64,000 nucleotides of DNA from the NCBI RefSeq assembly GCF_042752395.1, contig NZ_JBHYXZ010000028.1, positions 1-64,000 of the forward strand, written 5' to 3'. The notes below the pieces were generated by a model, which was given only the letters and a program-made list of their open reading frames with translations, had not been told where the DNA came from and did no database searches. The stretch is from Actinosynnema sp042752395 (lineage in GTDB: Bacteria; Actinomycetota; Actinomycetes; Mycobacteriales; Pseudonocardiaceae). The position numbers and the translations under genes were made by a program. Position 1 is the stretch's first letter. Every line of letters starts with the position of its first letter. Positions 26,037 to 35,006 of this stretch are shown here, one piece after another.

Positions 26037-27314
26037 GTGAGTGAGGAGGCCGCCGCGTTGCCGTACGTCCTGGGGGTCGACGTGGGCTCCACGCGCACCG
26101 CGGCGGCCGTGTGCCGGCTGGGCGGCGCGGGTCGCGGCGAACCGGAACCGGTCGACCTGGGCGGCCCCGGCGGCGGCGTGGCCTCGACGCTCCAGCTCAC
26201 CCCCGACGGCGCGTTCGCGGTCGGCGAGCCGGGCGACCCGCGGTGGACCGCCACGGGCTTCGTCCGCCGGCTCGGCGACACGACCCCGGTCGTGCTCGGC
26301 GGCGTCGAGCGGATCCCGGCCGAGGAGCTGACCGCGCTGCTGGTCATGTGGGTGGTCGACCAGGTCGCGGCACGCGAGGGCGAGCGCCCCGAGCACGTCG
26401 TGCTCGCCCACCCGCCCGGGTGGGGGCCGCACGCCAAGGGGTTGGCGCACCGGGCGCTGCGGTCGGTCGGGGTGGCGGCGTCGCTGGTGCCCGAGCCCGT
26501 CGCGGCGGCCGAGAACCACGCGTTCACCCGGTCGCCCGTCGGCCCGCTCGGCGTGTTCAGCCTGGGCAGCCACGCGTTCAGCGCCTCCGTGGTGGGCCGG
26601 GGGTTCGAGCTGGTCGCCACCGCCGACGGGGTGGACCAGGCGGCGGGCGCCGACTTCGACGACGCGGTGCTCGCGCACGTGCGGACCTCGCTCGGGCGGG
26701 AGCTGACCGACCTCGACCCCGACGACCCCCGCACCCGCGGCCTGCACGCGCGGCTGCGCCGCGACTGCGAGGCGGCCAAGCGCGTGCTGTCCGGCACGGT
26801 CGAGACGGCGATCCCGGTGCACCTGCCGTCCGGGCGGGTGGACGTGCCGATCACCCGGGCGCAATTCGAGGACCTGGTCCGCGCCGACGTGGAGCAGGCC
26901 GTGTCGCTGTTCACCAGGGTCGCGTCGGGCGTCGCGATGACCGTGCTCGTCGGCGGCAGCGCCCGCATCCCGCTGGTCGCGGCGTCCGTGCCGGGCCGGG
27001 TGGTGCTGGAGGCCGCGCCGGAGACGTCGGTGGTGAAGGGCGCGGCGCTGGCGGCCCGCCGGCTCGTGGTCGGCCCGGACGCCGAGCCCGAGCCGATCGA
27101 GACGTCGGTGCTGGTGCGGGACGACGACCCGCTGCTGAGGTTCCCCGTGGGCAGCCTGGACGTGCCGGACGCGGAGTTCACCGCGCCGCCGCCGCGGCCA
27201 CCCGTCGACATCACCCCCCTCGACCTGCCCGAGCGGCGCACGGTGAAGCGCGTCGTGCGCGGGCTCGTCGTGACCGGTGGGCGCCGCGCCCGTGATCCCG
27301 AGGATGGCCGTTGA
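26037..27314 (+). CDS. Hsp70-family protein with degenerate nucleotide-binding loop
   Basis: 425 aa; actin/Hsp70 ATPase fold without a normal substrate-binding domain. Phosphate-1 is VDVGSTRTAA (about 14-23) and the adenosine motif VLVGGSARIPLV is kept, but the phosphate-2 loop DLGGGTFD is replaced by SLGSHAFS (about 176-183). The C-terminus is a Pro-rich basic tail. The GTG start is 6 nt after TAATTC (leaderless). It overlaps the LuxR gene (TTGA) and is divergent from iniB, so it may act as a sensor or partner in that regulation rather than as a chaperone. Confidence 0.82.
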   Translation: MSEEAAALPYVLGVDVGSTRTAAAVCRLGGAGRGEPEPVDLGGPGGGVASTLQLTPDGAFAVGEPGDPRWTATGFVRRLGDTTPVVLGGVERIPAEELTALLVMWVVDQVAAREGERPEHVVLAHPPGWGPHAKGLAHRALRSVGVAASLVPEPVAAAENHAFTRSPVGPLGVFSLGSHAFSASVVGRGFELVATADGVDQAAGADFDDAVLAHVRTSLGRELTDLDPDDPRTRGLHARLRRDCEAAKRVLSGTVETAIPVHLPSGRVDVPITRAQFEDLVRADVEQAVSLFTRVASGVAMTVLVGGSARIPLVAASVPGRVVLEAAPETSVVKGAALAARRLVVGPDAEPEPIETSVLVRDDDPLLRFPVGSLDVPDAEFTAPPPRPPVDITPLDLPERRTVKRVVRGLVVTGGRRARDPEDGR

Positions 27315-29677
27315 GCTTGAGCACGACCGCGCGTCCGGTGTTGTCCCCGGAAGTCACGCAGGTCCTGGACGCCGTCGCGGCGGGAGCCGTCGTGCGGCTC
27401 GGCGTCGTCGCGCCCGGCGGGCACGGCAAGACCACCGTGCTGCGGGAGCTGGAGCGGGCGTTCGAGGACGCGGGCGCGTCGGCCACGGTGGTGGACGACG
27501 CGCACCTGCTGCCCGACGCCGAGCTGCTGTCCCTGCGCGCCCGCGTCGAACGCGGTGACGCCAACGTCGTGGTGGCCTACCGGCCCTGGCCGCGGTCGCG
27601 GGCGCTGGCGGCGCTGGCCGAGTCGCTGGGCCGGGCCCGGCCGGCGCTGGCGCTGGAGCCGTTCACCCGGGAGCAGGTGCGGGCGGTGCTGCCGCCGTCC
27701 GCGCGCGGGCTCGCGGACTTCGTGCACCAGCAGACCGGCGGCGTGCCGCGGTTCGTGCGGCGGCTGGCCGGGCTGACCGCGGCCGAGCTGACGCCCGAGG
27801 TGGTGGCGTCGTTCCGGGCCGACCTGGACTGGCTGGACGCCGACGTGCAGAAGTACCTGCTCGCCGCCGAGGCGGGCGCGGCGCTGCGGCTGGACCTGCT
27901 CGGCGGGCTGCTCGGGCTCGACGCCGACGCGGTGGGCGACGTCATCGAGGCGGGCCGGGCCACCGGGCTCGTCGGGGCCGACGGCGCGTTGCCGCCCGTG
28001 GCCCGGGTGGCGGTGGCGGCGTTGAGCCGCACGGACCGGCGCATCGCGGTGCGGCAGCGGCTGGCGGAGTTGCAGCTGCGGTCGGGCGGACCGGTGCTCG
28101 ACCTGGTGCGGCCGCTGATCGGGGTCGCCGGGCCGGAGCTGGGGCGCGTGTTCCGGGCGGCGGCGGACGAGGCGTTGGCGACCGACCCGGCGCTGGCGGC
28201 GCGGCTGCTGGAGTCCGTCGGCACGGCCGGTCCCGACGTGGCCGTGCGGCGCGCGGTGGCCTCGGCGATGGCCGGCGACCTGGACGCCGCGCTGCGGCTG
28301 GCGGACGGCGTGCTGTCCGGCGGCGACCCGGAGCACCGCGGCGCGGCGGCGGAGGTGGCCGCGATCGCGTTGGCGCACCGGGGCCAGCTCGCCCGCGGCA
28401 CGGAGCTGCACCGGTGGTCGTCCAGCGCCACGTCGGCGGCGTTCGCGGTGATCGGCCGGGTCGGGACGGGGCGGTTGCCGGACGAGGCGCTGCCGGAGGC
28501 GCCGCCGACCATGCTCGACGGCGGCGCTTCCCTGATGGCGCAGGGCGTGGTGGAGTCGGTGACGTCGTCCGCGACCACCGCGCTGTCCACTTTGGTCCGC
28601 GCGGCGGGGTTGCTGGAGCCCGCCGGGCGGGCCGTGCTGCTGCCGGACACGCCCGCCGCGCTGGCCGCGCTGGTGGCGTTGCACAGCGGCGAGCCGGGGA
28701 TCGCCGAGTCCGTGCTGGACCGGGCGCTCGCGACCGCGTCGGGCGGCGCGCTGATGGCCGTGCGGCACCGGCTGCTGCGGGCCTGGATCGCGATGCAGCG
28801 CGGCGACCTGCCGCGGGCCCGCGAGACGTTGGCCGCGCTGCGGAAGGCGGGCCGCCCGCTGGAGCCGCGCGACTGGCTGTTCGCGGTGGCGCTGGAGATC
28901 GGCGTCGCGCGCCGCACGAGCGACCTGGCCACGTTGAAGCGGACGTGGGAGCAGGCGTGCGAGGCGGTGCTGCGGCACCCGGTCGACCTGTTCACGTTCC
29001 TGCCGCTGGGCGAGTTCGCCACCGCCGCCGCGCGGCTGCGCGACCAGCACCGGCTCGCGCCGCACCTCGCGGCGGCGCGGACCCTGTTGCGGGACCTGGG
29101 CGATCCGAGCCTGTGGTCCGTGCCGCTGCACTGGAGCGCGCTGCACGCGGCGATCATCGCCGAGGAGACGTCGGTCGCCGAGGAGCACGCGGCGTCGCTG
29201 GCCGCGTGCCGGGACCGCAGCCGGTACGCGCGCGTCGTGTCGGCGGCGGCGGAGAGCTGGCTCGACGTGGTGGCGGGCAAGGTGGACGCCGACCAGGTCG
29301 AGGAGTCGGCGCGCGGGCTGCAGGCCGTGGGCCAGTGGTGGGACGCGGCACGCCTGGCCGGCCAGGCGGCGATAAGGACGTCGGACCGGCAGGCGATGGT
29401 GCGCCTGCTCGACTGCGCCCGGCTGCTCCAGGGCCGGCCCGCCGCGACCGCGCGCAAGCAGCCCGAACCCGTGGCGGAGGTGGACGCGGGCAAGCTCAGC
29501 GACCGCGAGCGCGAGGTGGCGGAGCTGGTCGTGGGCGGGCTGACCTACAAGCAGGTGGGCGACCGCCTGTTCATCTCCGCGAAGACGGTCGAGCACCACG
29601 TGGCCCGGATGCGGCAGCGGCTGGGCTGCGCCAGCCGGGCCGAACTGCTCGACCAGCTCCGCCAGATCGTCGGCTAG
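27311..29677 (+). CDS. Large LuxR/STAND-family transcriptional regulator (IniR-like by context)
   Basis: 788 aa. AAA/STAND ATPase at the N-terminus: Walker A VAPGGHGKTTVL (about 34-45), Walker B TVVDDAHLL (about 58-66). Then a long alpha-helical TPR-like sensor region to about 710 and a C-terminal LuxR helix-turn-helix (LSDREREVAELVVGG... YKQVGDRLFISAKTVEHHVA). TTG start overlapping the Hsp70 stop. In M. tuberculosis a regulator of this type, IniR, is linked to iniBAC and the operon responds to cell-wall inhibitors; the same role is inferred here from synteny. Confidence 0.85.
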   Translation: MSLSTTARPVLSPEVTQVLDAVAAGAVVRLGVVAPGGHGKTTVLRELERAFEDAGASATVVDDAHLLPDAELLSLRARVERGDANVVVAYRPWPRSRALAALAESLGRARPALALEPFTREQVRAVLPPSARGLADFVHQQTGGVPRFVRRLAGLTAAELTPEVVASFRADLDWLDADVQKYLLAAEAGAALRLDLLGGLLGLDADAVGDVIEAGRATGLVGADGALPPVARVAVAALSRTDRRIAVRQRLAELQLRSGGPVLDLVRPLIGVAGPELGRVFRAAADEALATDPALAARLLESVGTAGPDVAVRRAVASAMAGDLDAALRLADGVLSGGDPEHRGAAAEVAAIALAHRGQLARGTELHRWSSSATSAAFAVIGRVGTGRLPDEALPEAPPTMLDGGASLMAQGVVESVTSSATTALSTLVRAAGLLEPAGRAVLLPDTPAALAALVALHSGEPGIAESVLDRALATASGGALMAVRHRLLRAWIAMQRGDLPRARETLAALRKAGRPLEPRDWLFAVALEIGVARRTSDLATLKRTWEQACEAVLRHPVDLFTFLPLGEFATAAARLRDQHRLAPHLAAARTLLRDLGDPSLWSVPLHWSALHAAIIAEETSVAEEHAASLAACRDRSRYARVVSAAAESWLDVVAGKVDADQVEESARGLQAVGQWWDAARLAGQAAIRTSDRQAMVRLLDCARLLQGRPAATARKQPEPVAEVDAGKLSDREREVAELVVGGLTYKQVGDRLFISAKTVEHHVARMRQRLGCASRAELLDQLRQIVG

Positions 29678-29742
29678 GCACGGCAAAACCGCTGCTCCCG
29701 GCCGGGCCGTCAGGCGGGGAGACGGCCCCCGGTCCGGAGAGG

Positions 29743-30234
29743 TCAGTCGCGCTTGCCCGCGTGCAGCAGCACGAGCCCGAGCGCGGCGATGACGAAGTTC
29801 TGGAACGCGGCCGACAACCCGTTCCAGTCCTTGGACTGCCACATGACGAACCACTCGCCGCCGATCGCGATGAACCCGCCGCCGAACAGCAGCACCTGCA
29901 TGACCCAGCCCGCGGACGACAGCCGGCGCGCCGACTCCTCGCGCCGCCGCAGCCAGGCCACCAGCCCGGCCAGCAGGACCAGCGCGGTCACCGCCTCCCA
30001 CGCGATGATCAGCACGTAGGCGACGGTCACGACGGTCGGGTTCGTGATCGCGCGCCACGACGTGTTGGGCGAGCCGAACGTGGTGTCCATGGCCAGCACG
30101 TGTTGCACGAACGCGTGGTTGGTCTCGTAGTCGGTGATGTTGCCGAACACGACGAGACCCATGTAGAGCGCGGTGATCCCGGTCAGCGCCGTGATCGCCG
30201 CCTGTGAGGTCCCCACCCTGGCAAGTGCGCGCAT
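29743..30234 (-). CDS. DUF2165 small integral membrane protein
   Basis: 163 aa with four hydrophobic helices (AAITALTGITALYMGLVVFG, VTVAYVLIIAWEAVTALVLL, WVMQVLLFGGGFIAIGG, FVIAALGLVLLHAG). Conserved DUF2165 features are NITDYETNHAFVQHVLAMDTTF and WRAITNPTVV. Function unknown. It converges on the LuxR gene; ATG at 30234. Confidence 0.85.
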   Translation of the reverse strand: MRALARVGTSQAAITALTGITALYMGLVVFGNITDYETNHAFVQHVLAMDTTFGSPNTSWRAITNPTVVTVAYVLIIAWEAVTALVLLAGLVAWLRRREESARRLSSAGWVMQVLLFGGGFIAIGGEWFVMWQSKDWNGLSAAFQNFVIAALGLVLLHAGKRD

Positions 30235-30329
30235 GTTCTGTAGAACCTAGTCACGATCCACCGGAAGTCCACGGGAAGAATTCACCAGTCAAGACGACCG
30301 TTCGGGGTGCCGTCCGCCGGGTCGCCCCG

Positions 30330-33300
30330 TCACGGGCACGGCGGCTCGTAGTCGAGCTGCGGCAGGTGCTCGCGCCAGCGCTCCTCCGGCAGCACGCCCT
30401 TGGTCTTGCTGCACAGCCGCTCGATGACGTGGTCCAGGTCCAGCTCCCACAGCCGCACCGTGCTGTCGGAGCTGGTGGAGGCGAGCCGCTTGCCGTCCGG
30501 GCTGAACTGCAGGTCGCGCAGCCCGCCGTCGTGCCCGGTCAGCATCCGGCCGACCGCGATGGGCCGCTGCGCGTCGTGCACGTCCCACAGCCGGATGGTC
30601 CGGTCCTCGCCGCCGCTGGCCAGCGTCGTCCCGTCCGGGCTGAACGCCACCGCCACCGCGGCCTCCACGTGCCCGGTGAGCGGCCGGCCGAGCGGCTCGG
30701 GCCGGTCGGGCCTGCTCACGTCCCACAGCCGGACCGTCCGGTCGTCGCTCGCGGTCGCCAACGTCCGGCCGTCCGGGCTGATGTCGGCCGCACCCACCGC
30801 GCCGGTGTGCCCGGTCAACGGGTGCCCCGAGGGCTGGGCGGCGGCCGGGTCGGACACGTTCCACAGCCGCACGGTCTTGTCCGCGCTCGCCGTGACGAGC
30901 GTCCGGCCGTCCGGGGCGAACCCGACGTAGTGCACGTACTCGGTGTGCCCGACGAGCGGGTTGCCGAGCCGTTCCGGGTGCTCCCGGTCGCTGATGTCCC
31001 ACAGCTGCACGGAGGTGTCGGTGGCGCCGGTGGCCAGCACCTTGCCGTCGGGCCGGAACGCCACCGGCGAGCTGTAGCGGGTGCCCACCTCGATCGGCTC
31101 GCCCAGCGGGCGCGGGCGCTCCGGGTCCGACAGGTCCCACAGCCGCACCGCCTTGTCGCTGACCGTGGCGAGCGTCAGCCCGTCGTCGCTCAGCTCGACC
31201 GCCCACACGGGCGCGCCGTGCGACACCACCGCGGCCGACTCGGGCGTGGCCGGGTCGCCGGTGTCCCACACCCGGACCGACCGGTCCTCGCTGCCCGACA
31301 CCAGGTGGTGGCCGTCGGGGGTGAAGACGGGGCCCACGGTGCGCGCCGAGTGGCCGACCAGCACGCCGTGCGGCAGCGACCACAGCCGCACCACGGAGTC
31401 GTGGCTGCCGGTGGCCAGGGTCCGGCCGTCCGGGCTGAACGACACCGCGTAGACGATGCCGCTGCGCCCGGCCAGCGGCCGGCCGAGCGGCTGCGCGCGC
31501 TCCGGGTCGGTGACGTTCCACATCCGCGTGGTGCCGTCGCCGCCCGCGGACGCCAGCACCCGGCCGTCCGGGCTGAACGCCACCGACCACACGCCCTCGG
31601 TGTGGCCGGTCAGCGGGCGGCCCAGCGGCCGCGGCGCCGCCGGGTCGGCCACCCCGAACAGCCGCACCGTGTGGTCCTCGCTGCCGACGGCCAACACCCG
31701 GCCGTCCGGGCCGAACGCGAGCGAGTGCACGCGGTGGTCGAACCCGGTGATCGGCGCGCCGAGCGCCTTCGGGGCGGCCCGGTCGCGGAGGTCGAAGAGG
31801 ATCACGGTGTTGTCGTCGCCGCCGGTGGCCAGCAGCGCGCCGTCCGGGCTGACCGCCACCGCGCGCACCTGCGCGGTGTGCCCGCCGAGCGGTTCGCCCA
31901 GCGGTCGCGGCGCGGCCGGGTCGGCCACGTCCCACAGCCGCGCCGTGCCGTCGGCGTTGGCCGTGACCAGGGTGCGCGAGTCCGGCGTGAACGCGAGCAG
32001 GTAGACGGTGTCGTTGCCGCCCGTCAGCGGCTGGCCGAGCGAGCGCGGCCGCTCCGGGTCCGTCACGTCCCACAGCCGCACGGTCTGGTCGTTGCCCGCG
32101 GTGGCGAGCGTCCGACCGTCCGGGCTGAACACGGCCGAGGTGACCCAGCTGCGGTGCCCGGTCAGCGGCGAGCCGAGCGGCTTCGGGTCGTCGGGGTCGC
32201 GCAGGTCCCACAGCCGCACGGTCTGGTCGAAGCTCGCGGTGGCCAGGAACCGCCCGTCGGGGGAGTACGAGGTCAGGTACACCGGACCGGTGTGCCCGGC
32301 CAGCGGGATCGCGAGCGGCGTGGTCTGCGTGGACAGCAGCCGGGTCTGCACGTCGCGGTCGTCGGGCCGCATCCGGTGCGCCACCAGGGCGAGCTGCGCC
32401 GACAGCGACGGGTCGGACTCCTGCAACCGGTCCGCCTCCGCCACCACCTGCCGGAACACCGCGTCGTCGCGCTGCCGCACGGCCACCACCGCGGCCGTGG
32501 CGGCGATGAGCGCGAGCACCACCACGCACGCCACCGCCGCGCGCCGGCCCCACGCGGCCCGCCGGCGGTACTGCATCGACACCGCCAGGAAGTCCTGCGC
32601 GGTCCCGGTCAGGCCCTCGGGTCCGGCGGCGTCCGCCCAGTGCCGCGCCGTCTCCAGCCGTGCGCCCCGGTACAGCAGCGACGGGTCGCGGTCCTGGCCC
32701 GCCCACGTCCCCGCGTCCTCCTCCAGGCGCTGCCGCAGGAGCTGGCCCTCCCGGTCCTGGTCGATCCAGCTCCGCAGGCGCGGCCACGCCTGGAGCAGCG
32801 CCTCGTGCGTGATCTCCACCGAGCCCGCGTCGAGCGTGACCAGGCGGGCCCGCGCGAGCACCTCCAGCGCCTCCTCGCCCGCGGTCCGGTTCGCGGCCTG
32901 CTCGACCAGCTCGTGCCGGGTCGAGCGGCGGCGGGTGTCCTGCGTGTCCTCGCCGACCCGCACCAGCCGCAGCAGCAACGGCCGCGCCGCCTGCTGCGCG
33001 GGCGGCGCGAGGTCCGCCCACGCCCGTTCCGCGGTGGCCGCCACCGCACCCTGGATGCCGCCCGCCGACCGGTAGCCCGCGATGGTCAGCTTGCCCGCCT
33101 GCCGGCGCTGCCAGGTGGCCAGCAGGGCGTGCGACAGCAGCGGCAGCGCGCCCGCGTCGTACGCGCCCTGGCCGCCGCCCGCCTTCGCCCGGCCGCTGCG
33201 CACGCCGAGGTCGCGCAGCATCAGCTCGATCAGGCCCGGCTCCAGTTGCAGGCCCGCCGCCTTCGCGGGCCGCGACACCGCCTCCCGCAGCTCCGCCGAC

Positions 33301-34388
33301 GTCATCGGCCCCAGCACCATCTGCCGGTCCTGCAACGCGTCGGCCAGCTCCGGGAACGCCAGGCAGCGGCCGTAGAAGTCGGCCCGCACGCCCACCAGCA
33401 CCACCGCGGGGGCCGTGCCGCCGGGCACCGCGGGCGTGCACGCCACGTGCAGCGCCTGCACGAACACCTGCACCCGGTTCTCGTCCGAGGACAGCGTGAA
33501 CGCCTCCTCGAACTGGTCCACGACGACGACCACCCGCTCGCCGCCGTGCCGCGCCGCGTACGCCGCGAACGCGGCCCGGATCCGCGCGGCGAACCGCGGC
33601 ACGCCCAGCAGCGCCTGCCCGAGGAACGTGTCGGGCCCGTGCCCGGCCGCCACCAGGTCGTGGTCCACCGCGTCCGGCGTGAGCGCCAGGTCGAGCACGT
33701 CGGACAATTCCGGGATCTGCCGGACCAATTCCTTCACCGGGTCGACGCCGGGCGTGATGACCACCGCCGGCCAATTCGTCGAACCCTCCAGCGCCAACGC
33801 GCCGTCGCGAATGGACGGGATCACGCCGGCGCGCACCAGGGACGATTTCCCGGCGCCCGACGCGCCGACCAGCATCACGATTCCGCCGGTTTCCGCGGCA
33901 CTGCCCAGTCGGGACACCAGCGCGGCCGTGCTGCGTTCCCGGCCGAAGAACCAGCTCGAATCCTCCGGCTGGAACGCGGCCAATCCCCGATAGGGGCACA
34001 CGCCGATTTCCTCGGAACTCGGCGGGTCCTCGACGTCCGACGAGGACACCGGGCTGGCCAGCGCCTCCTCCCACAGCGCGCGCCACGCGTCCAGGTCGTA
34101 CAGGCCGGGCGCCGGCGGCTGCGGCCGCGACTTGCGGGCCTCGCCGATCAGGATCTCGAGGACTACCGAGAGTGCCGGAAAACGGGCGGGCACGTTTCGC
34201 CCGCGACGCCAGTCGCTGACCCGCTGCGCGGTCGCGCGGACCGGGCGACCGCGTTCGTCGGTGCGCCGCGCGCGGGCGACGGACTCGGTCACCTTCTTCA
34301 AAGGCGGGTCGCCGGCTTCGGCGTAGAGCAGCGCGAACCGCTCCGCGAACAGGGCGCGGGGACCCGACCCCGGACCGGAACCAGCCAT
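30330..34388 (-). CDS. HTH - nSTAND NTPase - transmembrane - 14 WD40 repeat protein
   Basis: 1352 aa. An N-terminal helix-turn-helix-like region (AQRVSDWRRGRNVPARFPAL, about 53-72) is followed by a nSTAND1 NTPase domain with Walker A GASGAGKSS (about 172-180) and Walker B VVVVVDQFEE (about 283-292), a helical region, one membrane helix near residue 640 (RRAAVACVVVLALIAATAAV) and fourteen WD40 repeats (each SPDGRxLATxxxDxTVRLWD), enough for two seven-bladed propellers. It probably senses a signal through the propellers and changes oligomeric state on NTP binding. Partner and output unknown; related architectures occur in regulation and antiphage defence. Confidence 0.9.
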   Translation of the reverse strand: MAGSGPGSGPRALFAERFALLYAEAGDPPLKKVTESVARARRTDERGRPVRATAQRVSDWRRGRNVPARFPALSVVLEILIGEARKSRPQPPAPGLYDLDAWRALWEEALASPVSSSDVEDPPSSEEIGVCPYRGLAAFQPEDSSWFFGRERSTAALVSRLGSAAETGGIVMLVGASGAGKSSLVRAGVIPSIRDGALALEGSTNWPAVVITPGVDPVKELVRQIPELSDVLDLALTPDAVDHDLVAAGHGPDTFLGQALLGVPRFAARIRAAFAAYAARHGGERVVVVVDQFEEAFTLSSDENRVQVFVQALHVACTPAVPGGTAPAVVLVGVRADFYGRCLAFPELADALQDRQMVLGPMTSAELREAVSRPAKAAGLQLEPGLIELMLRDLGVRSGRAKAGGGQGAYDAGALPLLSHALLATWQRRQAGKLTIAGYRSAGGIQGAVAATAERAWADLAPPAQQAARPLLLRLVRVGEDTQDTRRRSTRHELVEQAANRTAGEEALEVLARARLVTLDAGSVEITHEALLQAWPRLRSWIDQDREGQLLRQRLEEDAGTWAGQDRDPSLLYRGARLETARHWADAAGPEGLTGTAQDFLAVSMQYRRRAAWGRRAAVACVVVLALIAATAAVVAVRQRDDAVFRQVVAEADRLQESDPSLSAQLALVAHRMRPDDRDVQTRLLSTQTTPLAIPLAGHTGPVYLTSYSPDGRFLATASFDQTVRLWDLRDPDDPKPLGSPLTGHRSWVTSAVFSPDGRTLATAGNDQTVRLWDVTDPERPRSLGQPLTGGNDTVYLLAFTPDSRTLVTANADGTARLWDVADPAAPRPLGEPLGGHTAQVRAVAVSPDGALLATGGDDNTVILFDLRDRAAPKALGAPITGFDHRVHSLAFGPDGRVLAVGSEDHTVRLFGVADPAAPRPLGRPLTGHTEGVWSVAFSPDGRVLASAGGDGTTRMWNVTDPERAQPLGRPLAGRSGIVYAVSFSPDGRTLATGSHDSVVRLWSLPHGVLVGHSARTVGPVFTPDGHHLVSGSEDRSVRVWDTGDPATPESAAVVSHGAPVWAVELSDDGLTLATVSDKAVRLWDLSDPERPRPLGEPIEVGTRYSSPVAFRPDGKVLATGATDTSVQLWDISDREHPERLGNPLVGHTEYVHYVGFAPDGRTLVTASADKTVRLWNVSDPAAAQPSGHPLTGHTGAVGAADISPDGRTLATASDDRTVRLWDVSRPDRPEPLGRPLTGHVEAAVAVAFSPDGTTLASGGEDRTIRLWDVHDAQRPIAVGRMLTGHDGGLRDLQFSPDGKRLASTSSDSTVRLWELDLDHVIERLCSKTKGVLPEERWREHLPQLDYEPPCP

Positions 34389-35006
34389 CCGCGACGTGCC
34401 TCCTCAAGATCCGGCGTTCCGGACCGGAAAACCGGATGTGAGCGCGTGAACAGGTCGTTTGCCGACCGGTGGAGCCCTTGTGAGTCCACCCTAACGACTT
34501 GCGCCGACAAACTGGTCGAGACGTTCCGATGACGTCGTCGAGGGCATGCGGAGGGACCGGTCGAAGTGGTGTCGCAGGCAACTACCGCGAGTGGCAGCTC
34601 GTTCGTCGCTGAGGGGTCCTGGGGGTCTTCTCAGCGGTGCGCCCCCCACCGGCACGACCGGTGGAACGGCGCGGCGACCTGCCACGCCGGGCGGAGTTGA
34701 CCCGGTGCGGCCCGCGCCCGTGCCGGTCACGGCCCGTGAGGACCGGGGTGTCCCCGGTGAAGCACGGGTCTGCCCGATCGTGAGGACGGTGCTGGACGCG
34801 CACGGTCGGGACCGTGCCGAGGTGGGTCTGGACCTCCTGGCCAGGCTCGCCGTCCCGACGCACCGCTAGCCGGTGTCGGGCCCAGGGGCCGCCGAGCCCT
34901 CCGGGTGCGCCGCACGACGCGGTGCGGCGCGACCCGTCCGGCCCGGTTTTCCGCCATGTCGCATTTCCGCCGGCCACCGGGTGCCGCTTTGACCGATGCT
35001 GGTGCC
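34389..35006. other. Intergenic region, one weak small-ORF candidate
   Basis: 618 bp between divergent genes. It must hold promoters for the nSTAND gene and the alkylation-repair operon. On the plus strand 34705-34869 is an open frame with good third-position GC (VRPAPVPVTAREDRG... LLARLAVPTHR) but no clear start signal or family, so it is not called as a gene. Nothing else is recognised. Confidence 0.5.

Noticed and set aside
26033..30058. Long minus-strand frame of more than 1300 codons opposite hsp70 and luxR
   Set aside because: Arg/Ala/Pro-rich low-complexity translation without motifs; the plus strand encodes recognisable proteins throughout.
30204..34581. Open frames on both strands across the WD40 gene
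   Set aside because: Repeat-containing GC-rich DNA keeps several frames open. Only the frame 30330-34388 minus gives HTH, NTPase and WD40 motifs.
34546..34869. 107-codon plus-strand frame before the AdaA-AlkA gene
   Set aside because: Poor codon bias in its first half, no ribosome-binding site and no family; at most the last 55 codons might be real.
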